Source of the DNA: Desulfobulbus sp.
Lineage (GTDB): Bacteria; Desulfobacterota; Desulfobulbia; Desulfobulbales; Desulfobulbaceae
Direction: 5' to 3'
Assembly: GCA_028684915.1 (NCBI GenBank)
Contig: JAQUEZ010000060.1
Location: 1 to 33,676 of the forward strand
DNA length: 33,676 bases
In this document: positions 23,840 through 31,945 of the stretch, piece by piece
Layout: the number at the start of each line of letters is the position of its first letter
Numbering within the stretch: position 1 is the first letter of the stretch
Notes under the pieces: model-generated
What the model was told of the DNA's origin: nothing
Database searches by the model: none
Seen by the model: only the letters and a program-made list of their open reading frames with translations
Program-made: the position numbers and the translations under genes

Positions 23840-25165
23840 ATGCCGATCTTCCAGCTTCTCTACACCTTGCTCAGCAGCCTGCTCCTGCTCTGCGCCCTGC
23901 CCCTGCTTCCATGGGTCGCCGGCAAGAACAAATATCGTTCCCGCATCCTGCGCCGCGTAGGCGTCGGCCTCAAGGCTCAACTGGATTTTCCCCACAGGAC
24001 ACCGCAAAAAAAAACCACCATCTGGATTCATGCCCTGTCGGTGGGCGAGGTCACCTCTGCCCTCCCCCTGATCCGTGGCCTTCGCCAGCAACTGCCTCAA
24101 GCCGTCTTAATTTTCTCGGCCACCACCCGATCCGGATCCGAGGTGGCCAACTCGCTGCTTGCGTCTCTGGTGGATGCAATCATCCCTGCACCGCTAGATC
24201 TCGGCCCGGTGGTCCCGTATTATTTGGACTGCATTCGCCCCGATCTCTTTATCCAGGTGGAAACCGATTTCTGGCCCCACTGGCTCTTTTGCCTACGACA
24301 GCGTCAAATCCCCCTGATGCTCGTCAACGGTCGTATCTCGGCTCGGTCCTTTCACCGCTACCAACGCTTCCCCTGGCTCTTCCGTCCCATGTTTACCGCA
24401 TTCACCCTCCTTGCCATGCAGACCCAAAACGATGCCGACAAGATGAGGAAACTTGGCCTGCCGCAGGACAAGGTGTTAATCCTGGGCAACCTAAAATTCG
24501 ACACCCAGGACGAACACCTGGCGAGCCGTCCTGACTCAATATCGATAACACTTCGACATAAATACGGCTTTTCTGCAATTGACCCGTTATGGATCTGCGG
24601 CTCGACCCATCCCGGAGAAGAAGAGATACTGCTTGGCATCTACTCTCGACTGCATGCACAACACCCGGGTTTGCAACTGATGCTTGCCCCGCGCAACATT
24701 GAGCGTACCGATGGAATTATGGATTTGACACGACAGATGCACCTGCCTAGCCGCCGGCGGACCAAAGCCCCAAACGCTCAAGGACCGCTGCTTGTTCTCG
24801 ACACCATCGGCGAACTGGCCGGTTGTTATGCCATGGCCGATATCGCTTTTGTCGGCGGCAGCCTGCTGTCCTTTGGCGGTCACAATCCGCTTGAACCGGC
24901 AGGCGCTGGTGTACCGGTTTTGGTTGGGCCCTATATCGAAGATTTTTCAGAGATCACTCAAGGCCTGGTCGATGCCGGTGGAGTTTTCCGGGTCGGCAAT
25001 AAAGAGGCCCTGGAACACCGACTCAGCCAACTACTCGCCAATCCGGTGGAGCGTCAAGCTATGGGTACACGGGCAGCCGCCTGGATTGGCGCACATCGTG
25101 GCGTGGTGGTCAATCACCTAACCATGATTGACCAGCTGCTGGCAGGTGTTCAACCGGGAACCTAG
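23840..25165 (+). CDS. waaA: Kdo transferase (3-deoxy-D-manno-octulosonate transferase)
   Basis: 441 residues, GT30 family: transfers Kdo from CMP-Kdo to lipid IVA at the cytoplasmic face of the inner membrane, the first sugar step of LPS core. N-terminal membrane anchor (about 5-27). The acceptor-side catalytic Glu lies in HALSVGEV (Glu70), and VETDFWPHW corresponds to the family's VETEIWPN. NGRISARSF and VLILGNLKFD are typical; the C-terminal donor domain has GGSLLSFGGHNPLEPA. No obvious ribosome-binding site is seen before the ATG. comEC starts 3 bp after the stop, so both are on one transcript. Confidence 0.93.
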   Translation: MPIFQLLYTLLSSLLLLCALPLLPWVAGKNKYRSRILRRVGVGLKAQLDFPHRTPQKKTTIWIHALSVGEVTSALPLIRGLRQQLPQAVLIFSATTRSGSEVANSLLASLVDAIIPAPLDLGPVVPYYLDCIRPDLFIQVETDFWPHWLFCLRQRQIPLMLVNGRISARSFHRYQRFPWLFRPMFTAFTLLAMQTQNDADKMRKLGLPQDKVLILGNLKFDTQDEHLASRPDSISITLRHKYGFSAIDPLWICGSTHPGEEEILLGIYSRLHAQHPGLQLMLAPRNIERTDGIMDLTRQMHLPSRRRTKAPNAQGPLLVLDTIGELAGCYAMADIAFVGGSLLSFGGHNPLEPAGAGVPVLVGPYIEDFSEITQGLVDAGGVFRVGNKEALEHRLSQLLANPVERQAMGTRAAAWIGAHRGVVVNHLTMIDQLLAGVQPGT

Positions 25166-25168
25166 ACA

Positions 25169-27757
25169 ATGCAGGGACTGCTGCGCTTTTGTTCACACCA
25201 CCTGTTGGTATTGGTCACCCTCTTTACCACTGCCGGGGCTAGCTTGACCGGCTGGTGTGAAGAAACCGGACCGACCGTCTCTCTTTTACCGTATTGCCTC
25301 CCCTTGCTCCTGTTTTTGGCTCTGCTCTCCTTTAGAGTTCCCGCCAGAGCCCGGCCATTAATCACCCTCCCCTGCTTTTTCCTTCTCGGCCTGGTGCACA
25401 TGCAGCACGCCCTTGCGCCACCAACCGACCCAAGTCACATTTTTCAGCAAATCCCGGAAAAAACCAAGGCTACCGTGGTGGGAACCATCCTCACCATGCC
25501 CGAGTACAACGGTCAAGCGACCCGATTGCTTTTGCAATGCCAATCGCTGCTCAAAGCCGACGCCGCAAGCCCGGCTGCCTTCCAGACAATTCGCGGGAAA
25601 TTGCAGCTCACCCTGCAGGGGCACGTGCCTCCGTCCATCCGTGCGGGAACAACAATCATGGCTATTGCCGTCATCGACCGTCTTCACCGCCACCAAACCC
25701 CAGGGGCCTTTAATTTCTCTTTGCAGATGGCCAGTAAAAAAATCTATTGTTCGGCCTGGGTTCAATCGGCAAGCGCCATTGAGCCGGTGTATCCACTTAA
25801 AAACGCAGAAACAGTGGTCGTTCGACTGCAGCAACTGCGTTTTTTCCCGGAACAGGTACGCCAACATATGGCCGGGTTTCTGGAAAAAACACTTCCCCTG
25901 GAACGAGCTGCTATCTATCAAGCCCTGCTGGTCGGTTCCCTGACCAACATCCCGTCGGAGACCCTGGAGGCCTTTAAAGCAGGCGGTATTTTTCATTTAC
26001 TGGCCATATCCGGGCTTCATTTCAGTCTGCTGGGTCTGTTTGCCCTGAGCGTATTGCTTTTTGTGCTCAAACGCAGTCAGTGGCTGCTGATCCATACCCA
26101 CGTGCCGTCGCTGGCCCTGTCGCTGTGCGGACCCATTTTACTTTTTTACGCCTTTGTTTCCGGGATGAACCTGCCCGCCCTACGCGCCCTGATCACCGCG
26201 CTTTTGGTCCTGGCCGCAGTACTGCTTCGTCGACAGCGTTCCCTGCTCCCATTAATTGCAGCGGCCGCCCTCCTGATCCTCGCCTGGAACCCGTTGGCCC
26301 TACTCACCGCCTCTTTTCAACTCTCCTTTACGGCGGTCTTGGCCATCAACCTTATCTATCCCCGCCTGCCTGTTTTCCATGAACGAACCGAAGAAAGCAC
26401 GGGTTGGCAGATATTTTCTGATCGGGGACGACGGGCCGTTCAATCCATGTTTCTGGTCTCCCTGGCGGCGACCGCCGGCACTCTTCCAATCATGCTTACT
26501 CATTTCAACCGGGTGTCGCTCATCGGCCCGGTGATGAATCTACTGGTGGAGCCTCTGCTCTGCTTATGGACCCTGCCCTGGGGACTGGTTGCCTTTCTCC
26601 TGCACCAGCTGGCACCGGATATTGCTGCCGCCTGCCTTCATAGTGGAGAACTGGGGATAATCGCGACATTGTGGCTGACCCAATCGCTCCTGGCCATCCC
26701 GCACCTTTCCCTGTGGACCATCACCCCATCCCCACTGGAAATAGGTCTCTATTATTGCATCCTCTGGCTGGCACTACAGCGCCCAGCCATGGTTTACCGA
26801 CCCTTTTTACTGGCCATGTTGATCCCAACCCTCATAGGCTCCTTTACCTTTTCCCTGTGGAATCCATGGCCAAGCCGAAAACTTACCGTGCATTATCTTG
26901 ATGTCGGCCAGGGAACCGCTACCCTTGTCCAGATGCCCCAAGGAAAAAATTTGCTTATCGACAGTGGCGGTTATCAGAGTGAACGATTTGACATTGGCCG
27001 CGATCTGGTCGCGCCATTTCTCTGGAAGCAACGGATCCGCCGACTTGAGGCTGTGATTATTACCCATCCCCATGGGGATCATTACAACGGAATCCCCTTT
27101 ATCCTTGATCATTTCGGTGCGCATCAACTGTTCATTAATGGCGATGCCGGAGATGAACCTGCGTATCAGCGTTTACTGACGGAGGCCCGGAAACGAGGCA
27201 TTCCTTTTAAGCAACCCCAGGCAGGTTCAATTTTGTATCAGGATAACCAACTGCACCTGCGGTGTCTGGGCTTGTCCGGGCTACCAGAACCATCTGGCTG
27301 GACCACCAATGACCGCAGCCTGGTTTTTTCCTTACGTATTGGTGAGCACAGCTTCCTGTTCCCGGCGGATATCGGCAGAGCCAGCGAACAGGTTTTGCTG
27401 GGCAGCGGAGCAAACCTCCAGGCCACAGTCCTGCTCGCCCCCCATCATGGAAGCCGAGGTTCAGCCTCAAACGACTTTATTGGAGCGGTCGATCCGGCGT
27501 TGATCATTGTTTCTTCCGGCCGCAATCGACAGGGAATATTGCCGGCGCCAGAACATCTGGCACGCTGGCGAGAACAAAAAATACCCACACTAATCACGGC
27601 CCAGGATGGCACTATTACCCTAGAGAGTGACGGAGAACGCTTGTGCGCCAGAACCTTCCGCGGAAAAGAGGTACTGTATTTGCGAGACAAAGGGGGATTT
27701 CAGGAAGAAAAGTGCGACTTGAAAGGGAAGGTGAATCGCGCTATGTTCAATAATTAA
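25169..27757 (+). CDS. comEC: ComEC/Rec2 DNA-uptake channel protein
   Basis: 862 residues in the three-part ComEC layout. An N-terminal DUF4131 region carries membrane segments and an OB-like part (1-210). The Competence transmembrane domain (about 220-540) includes LLAISGLHFSLLGLFAL and SGMNLPALRALI. A C-terminal metallo-beta-lactamase domain follows (from about 575) with LDVGQGTATLV, DSGG and the metal-binding THPHGDHYNG (about 631-640). It is the inner-membrane channel that takes single-stranded DNA into the cytoplasm in natural competence; the MBL domain may degrade one strand. It is intact. It lies between waaA and a PilZ gene and close to pilT, consistent with type IV pilus-assisted uptake, though waaA-comEC linkage may be incidental. 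Confidence 0.93.
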   Translation: MQGLLRFCSHHLLVLVTLFTTAGASLTGWCEETGPTVSLLPYCLPLLLFLALLSFRVPARARPLITLPCFFLLGLVHMQHALAPPTDPSHIFQQIPEKTKATVVGTILTMPEYNGQATRLLLQCQSLLKADAASPAAFQTIRGKLQLTLQGHVPPSIRAGTTIMAIAVIDRLHRHQTPGAFNFSLQMASKKIYCSAWVQSASAIEPVYPLKNAETVVVRLQQLRFFPEQVRQHMAGFLEKTLPLERAAIYQALLVGSLTNIPSETLEAFKAGGIFHLLAISGLHFSLLGLFALSVLLFVLKRSQWLLIHTHVPSLALSLCGPILLFYAFVSGMNLPALRALITALLVLAAVLLRRQRSLLPLIAAAALLILAWNPLALLTASFQLSFTAVLAINLIYPRLPVFHERTEESTGWQIFSDRGRRAVQSMFLVSLAATAGTLPIMLTHFNRVSLIGPVMNLLVEPLLCLWTLPWGLVAFLLHQLAPDIAAACLHSGELGIIATLWLTQSLLAIPHLSLWTITPSPLEIGLYYCILWLALQRPAMVYRPFLLAMLIPTLIGSFTFSLWNPWPSRKLTVHYLDVGQGTATLVQMPQGKNLLIDSGGYQSERFDIGRDLVAPFLWKQRIRRLEAVIITHPHGDHYNGIPFILDHFGAHQLFINGDAGDEPAYQRLLTEARKRGIPFKQPQAGSILYQDNQLHLRCLGLSGLPEPSGWTTNDRSLVFSLRIGEHSFLFPADIGRASEQVLLGSGANLQATVLLAPHHGSRGSASNDFIGAVDPALIIVSSGRNRQGILPAPEHLARWREQKIPTLITAQDGTITLESDGERLCARTFRGKEVLYLRDKGGFQEEKCDLKGKVNRAMFNN

Positions 27758-27789
27758 CAAATATTTACCGAACCGCGGAGGATAACCCG

Positions 27790-28302
27790 ATGATGGTACT
27801 TGGCAAAAAATGTCCGTCCTGCGGAGGACGACAGCTGCTCAATCGACCGCCAGTTGCCCGACTTGCTGCTTTCCCCACTGCCCGCGCCTATGCCTGTTCG
27901 GACTGTCAACAGCAGCTGATTTTTTTATTCCCCTTTTCGATTGGAGTTGAAAACCGGCACAACGTCCGCAAACAGATGCCGCCGTTTTTTCTGGTTCGGA
28001 TCAGCGGTTCCAACAATCAGTACGCACGCATCAACAATTTAAGTGAAGGCGGGATGTGTTTTCAGCAGCAATATAATGCACCGCCGCTCCCAGGCCCCAG
28101 GTTGCTTTTGGATCTCTATAACTGCAACGACGGTTCATCACTTGAGCAGCTTCCGGCGGAAATAGTAGCCACCAATGAGCGGCTCCAGGAGCAAAACGGC
28201 CACCAAAGCACCAACGTTAGTTACAGCGCCCGATTCATGCATCTGAACCAGGCGCAACGCAAGGTGCTGACTAACTGCCTGAAGCAATACGGGACCGCAT
28301 GA
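27790..28302 (+). CDS. Zinc-ribbon plus PilZ-domain protein
   Basis: 170 residues. The N-terminus has two Cys pairs, CPSC (8-11) and CSDC (36-39), a likely zinc ribbon. A PilZ-like domain follows, with both cyclic-di-GMP motifs: RHNVR (56-60) and NLSEGG (83-88). PilZ domains bind c-di-GMP and adjust motility, pili or exopolysaccharide. GGAGG stands eight bases before the ATG, 32 bp after comEC, so it is probably the last gene of the waaA-comEC unit. It faces pilT with 26 bp between the stops. Binding of c-di-GMP is predicted from the motifs; the partner protein is unknown. Confidence 0.82.
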   Translation: MMVLGKKCPSCGGRQLLNRPPVARLAAFPTARAYACSDCQQQLIFLFPFSIGVENRHNVRKQMPPFFLVRISGSNNQYARINNLSEGGMCFQQQYNAPPLPGPRLLLDLYNCNDGSSLEQLPAEIVATNERLQEQNGHQSTNVSYSARFMHLNQAQRKVLTNCLKQYGTA

Positions 28303-28328
28303 GTCTGCCCCAGGCAAGACGCATGGTC

Positions 28329-29411
28329 CTAGATCTCTGTAAAATCTGAAGGCTGATGTTTTAAATATTTCACAAACCGTCCCTTCTCGTAACAGTTCAT
28401 GTAGGCGTCTTCGGCGCTGATCTTTTTCTTCTCCAACAAATCAAAAATGGCATCGTCCAGGGTCTGCATACCGAATTTTTTCCCGGTCTGCATGATTGAG
28501 GGAATCTGATAGGTTTTGCCCTCGCGGACCAGGTTTCGCACCGCCGGTGTACAAATCAAAATTTCCAAAGCGGCAACACGCCCCTTGATATCGACCCGCC
28601 TGAACAAGGTCTGCGAAACCACAGCCCGCAGTGCATCAGCTAAAGTGGAACGCACCTGTCCTTGCTGGTTGGCTGGAAAGATTTCCACCACGCGGTCCAC
28701 GGTCTTCATGGCATTCATGGTATGCAGTGTGCCAAACACCAGGTGGCCGGTCATGGACGCTTCCATAGCCAGGGCGATGGTTTCCAGATCGCGCATCTCC
28801 CCCACAAGGATAATATCAGGGTCCTCGCGCAGGGCTCCACGCAGAGCGGCGGAGAAGCTGCGGGTATGGGTGCCGACTTCACGGTGGTTGACTATGCAGT
28901 TCTGGCTCTTATGCACAAACTCGATCGGATCCTCAATAGTGAGAATATGATCTTTTCTGGCCTTGTTACACTCGTCAATAATGGCGGCCAGAGTGGTTGA
29001 TTTACCCGAGCCTGTCGGTCCGGTGACCAAGACCAAGCCCTTGGGCAAGGAGGCGAGTCGTGACACCACCTTGGGGAGGCCCAATTGTTCACAGGTGAGG
29101 ATATCACTGGGAATTTCACGAAAAACAGCCCCAATGCCGTATTTCTGCTGAAAAAAATTGCAGCGATAACGGGCCAGGCCGGGGATCTCGTAGCCAAAGT
29201 CAAGATCTCCGGTTTCCTCAAAAATTTTAATTTTGTCTTCCGGGCAGATCTCATAGAGCATACTTTTGAGGGCATCGTTATCCATCACCTTAAACTTTAC
29301 CCGTTCCATATCGCCACGAATGCGAAGAACGGGTTGTTGTCCGGCCATCATATGGAGGTCTGAGGCCCCCTCGTCATTCATTAATTTAAAAAATGCATCT
29401 ATTTGGGCCAT
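28329..29411 (-). CDS. pilT: Type IV pilus retraction ATPase (PilT/PilU family)
   Basis: Hexameric cytoplasmic ATPase that powers pilus disassembly for twitching and DNA uptake. 360 residues. N-terminal PAS-like domain with SDLHMMAGQQPVLRIRG; RecA-like domain with Walker A GPTGSGKST (131-139), Asp box TIEDPIEFVH, Walker B ILVGEMRD (201-208) and His box HLVFGTLHT. The AIRNLIRE-type motif of PilT is AVRNLVREGKTYQI. The tail (DAYMNCYEKGRFVKYL) is closer to PilU/PilT2 members, so it may be an accessory retraction ATPase. AAGGAG precedes the ATG. Confidence 0.92.
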   Translation of the reverse strand: MAQIDAFFKLMNDEGASDLHMMAGQQPVLRIRGDMERVKFKVMDNDALKSMLYEICPEDKIKIFEETGDLDFGYEIPGLARYRCNFFQQKYGIGAVFREIPSDILTCEQLGLPKVVSRLASLPKGLVLVTGPTGSGKSTTLAAIIDECNKARKDHILTIEDPIEFVHKSQNCIVNHREVGTHTRSFSAALRGALREDPDIILVGEMRDLETIALAMEASMTGHLVFGTLHTMNAMKTVDRVVEIFPANQQGQVRSTLADALRAVVSQTLFRRVDIKGRVAALEILICTPAVRNLVREGKTYQIPSIMQTGKKFGMQTLDDAIFDLLEKKKISAEDAYMNCYEKGRFVKYLKHQPSDFTEI

Positions 29412-29492
29412 AGCGAGCTGCTCCTTATTCTCTTAACTGAATCGACACACCGTTGCGGACTATTCTATCAAAAAACAGTCTCAAAAGTTGTA

Positions 29493-29552
29493 TTGTTTTT
29501 TAAAAACAACAATGAAATAAGCTTAATGCAGGCTTAACCCGTTAAGACTGCA
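29493..29552. repeat. Two palindromes upstream of pilT
   Basis: First, TTGTTTTT / AAAAACAA around one T (29493-29509). Second, TGCAGgCTTAA / TTAAGaCTGCA with a 4-base loop and one mismatch (29527-29552). They lie 80-140 bp before the pilT start and could be operators, or the end of the upstream TPR-gene transcript. A half REP-like sequence CGTCATCCCCGC (29555-29566) follows. Confidence 0.45.
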
Positions 29553-29626
29553 TTCGTCATCCCCGCAAAATATAAATGAACATCCTTCCTGGATTTTGAT
29601 GCGCAATTGCGCTTTCCTGCAGAGAA

Positions 29627-31723
29627 TCAAAGTTCCGCCAAATGGAATGAAATTCGGTCGACCAGGGCTTCCGTACAGGTTTTCAGGGAGGAGGCCTGGA
29701 GAAAATATTTTTTGGCCGATTTCACCTGCCCCATGGCCTTATGAATAACCCCAAGCTGAACCATCCCGGCCGCATGATTACGCTGCAGCTGCAGACAATG
29801 CTTGCAGGCTTCCACGGCCTCTGCAAATTGGCCGGTGTGCGTATAGGCCCGCCCCAGTCGATACCAATGATCGGGGTTGAAATTATCAAGAGCTAGCGCC
29901 TTGTTGCATAACGATAAACCTAGATCACTCCCCTCGCCCTGTTCAACATACAAGAGTCCGAGCACACTGAGCGAGATGTTGTCCTGGGGAAAAAGACGCA
30001 GGGCTTTTTGACAGGCGGGAATTGCCTTATCCGCCTGACCATTTTCCAGGGCACAGAGACCGAGTAGACGAAAAAGAAGAAATTCCTGCTCGCTCCCCGG
30101 CCGTAACAACCACTGCTCAAGGACACTGATAGCCTTGGCATAGCTGCCGAAATCGGTATAGAGCCTGGCCAGCGGCAGGAACAGCTCCTGCCCCGCACTC
30201 TCATCCTCGGCATGGGCGGCAAAGGCACGTTCAAAACACTCCAATGCCCCCTCTTGCTTGCCAAACGTCTGGCGCACCTTGCCCAAATTGACCAGTGCCA
30301 TATAGTTAGCCGACTCCTGCTGCAGAGCATCCTGAAAACAGTTGGCCGCAGCTCGCAGCTGGTTGCATTCAACCAGGGTTACCCCTAGACTGTTGATGAG
30401 ATTGACATCTCCGGGCTGCAAACGTAGGCCACGGCGATACTCACGCAGAGCGGCTCGGTAATCACCCTCGTCAAAAAAATAATCTCCACTGATATTGAGG
30501 CTGAGGTGATCAAAATATACCAGACTACCGGGGCCAAAGAAGGCCGCATGCCGCTGGGCCTTGAGACAGTTGCCCACCACATCGCCTTTGGTAAAATCAA
30601 GACAGGGCCAGGAGGCCACACCGGCAAAAAAGGGCTCCGCGCCAAATCGCTGACGGGCATCGCCCACCAATTTCTCAACCGACTGGGCCACTGTATCTTG
30701 GGCCTGATCCGGAAAAATTAAAAGAACATTCTTACCATGTACCACCGCGGTCGCACCGCTGCCTAAAACATCCCCCTCACGCAAGGCCATCCATGATGAA
30801 ACCGCATCCGTACTCATCTGATGGAAGGTAATCAAAGCAAGAGTGAAGTGGCGCAATCGTCTCCAATGTTGTTTCCCTTGCTCAAACAACTCGGCATCAA
30901 CCAGGAGGAAAGGATGGGAGTGGCGCGCCTCCAGGGTATCTCTGTCGCACAGACCAAAAGGACCCCGTTTTTCGGCAAGCTCCAATGCCTGCCAATATCG
31001 ATCCAATTCCTGACCGCTCTTCCCGTCCACTGATCCTCTCATGCGGGCAAAGCCTATCTGGACCTTGGTCATTCCCTCTCGGCGCAATTGCCGTTGCAGA
31101 TGACGTGCTGTTTTCAAGGCTGTGTGGCGTTTAGGAAACGGGAGGTAGAGCCCAAACACACCAAACCCAAAGGAAAAATACTGTCCATGCCCAACCGTTC
31201 TCAGCAAATCTGCGGTTTCTTTAAGTTTTTGCAGATTGGCTGTTGCGGTTTTGCGAGGAAAAGCCGTATTGATCAGAAAGAGAAAACCCGTATGTTCCTC
31301 ATGCGTACTCTCCATGAAATAGCTCAAAGTGCGTCTATTGTAGAGCTCTGTTGCCGGATCAGTGCCGCTGAGACGAATAATTTCGAAACGCTCCAGCAGG
31401 GCCTCGAGAATTTGCTTAAGCCAGGACCCTGACATTTTGCGCAGAAAGGAGAGATCAATATCGCCCACCACCGCGGCAGCCATTTCTCCGGAATCAAGGG
31501 GGAAAGGAAAGACCAGCTGTCCCGCATCGACCCAGGGCTGAGAAAGAGCGTGAATCTCTTCCGGCACCGAGGCCCGTTCCCCAACTAAAAATTCATCAAG
31601 AGGATGCATCGCCCCGTCGACAGACAAGGCATAAAAGTCAATGGTTGCCGGAAGGGGCAACTGGGCAGCCAAAGTCTCTGAAAAAGGTTTATAGAGCAGG
31701 AAAAAATCGTCAAGTGTGAGCAT
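29627..31723 (-). CDS. Large protein with two degenerate GGDEF-like regions and TPRs
   Basis: 698 residues, no signal peptide. Residues 1-110 are of unknown type. From 122 the sequence DPATELYNRR matches the entry of a GGDEF domain (DxLTGLYNRR), but the expected GGDEF signature is replaced by FGFGVFGLYLP (185-195). A second such region (about 288-405) has VLGSGATAVVHGKNVLLIFP in the signature place and ends like a GGDEF domain (KAQRHAAFFGPGSLVYFD). Residues about 411-690 form roughly eight tetratricopeptide repeats. It is thus unlikely to make c-di-GMP; it may bind a nucleotide or act as a scaffold. Gene order (pilT downstream, PilZ nearby) suggests pilus or c-di-GMP signalling. The GGDEF ancestry is my reading. 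Confidence 0.65.
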   Translation of the reverse strand: MLTLDDFFLLYKPFSETLAAQLPLPATIDFYALSVDGAMHPLDEFLVGERASVPEEIHALSQPWVDAGQLVFPFPLDSGEMAAAVVGDIDLSFLRKMSGSWLKQILEALLERFEIIRLSGTDPATELYNRRTLSYFMESTHEEHTGFLFLINTAFPRKTATANLQKLKETADLLRTVGHGQYFSFGFGVFGLYLPFPKRHTALKTARHLQRQLRREGMTKVQIGFARMRGSVDGKSGQELDRYWQALELAEKRGPFGLCDRDTLEARHSHPFLLVDAELFEQGKQHWRRLRHFTLALITFHQMSTDAVSSWMALREGDVLGSGATAVVHGKNVLLIFPDQAQDTVAQSVEKLVGDARQRFGAEPFFAGVASWPCLDFTKGDVVGNCLKAQRHAAFFGPGSLVYFDHLSLNISGDYFFDEGDYRAALREYRRGLRLQPGDVNLINSLGVTLVECNQLRAAANCFQDALQQESANYMALVNLGKVRQTFGKQEGALECFERAFAAHAEDESAGQELFLPLARLYTDFGSYAKAISVLEQWLLRPGSEQEFLLFRLLGLCALENGQADKAIPACQKALRLFPQDNISLSVLGLLYVEQGEGSDLGLSLCNKALALDNFNPDHWYRLGRAYTHTGQFAEAVEACKHCLQLQRNHAAGMVQLGVIHKAMGQVKSAKKYFLQASSLKTCTEALVDRISFHLAEL

Positions 31724-31757
31724 GCGACAATGTTCTTTTTAGAAGGTGGCTTGGATA

Positions 31758-31812
31758 GTGAGGGACTCGTCAAAAGTCCAACCCTGACAAGGTAGTCATC
31801 GTAAATACAACA
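31758..31812 (+). repeat. Decayed fragment of the dispersed repeat
   Basis: GGGACTCGTCAAAAGTCC resembles the left hairpin of the repeat family, followed by a poorly conserved stretch (GTCATCGTAAATACAACA). It lies in the 222-bp gap between selA and the GGDEF-TPR gene. The remainder of that gap holds nothing I can assign. Confidence 0.45.
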
Positions 31813-31945
31813 TGTTACCAAGCTCGAGACGTCGTTCTCGTCAAAAGCCTCGAAAACAGCCTAGAGCGATTCGATCACTCTGTTTTCATCATACCTCGGT
31901 TTCATTTTTTGGGATTATACTTGACCTTGGTATATTAAGTAGCTC

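Noticed and set aside
28303..28320. Hairpin between the PilZ gene and pilT as a terminator
   Set aside because: GTCTGCC / GGCAAGAC is short with a bulge and has no T-tract on either strand.
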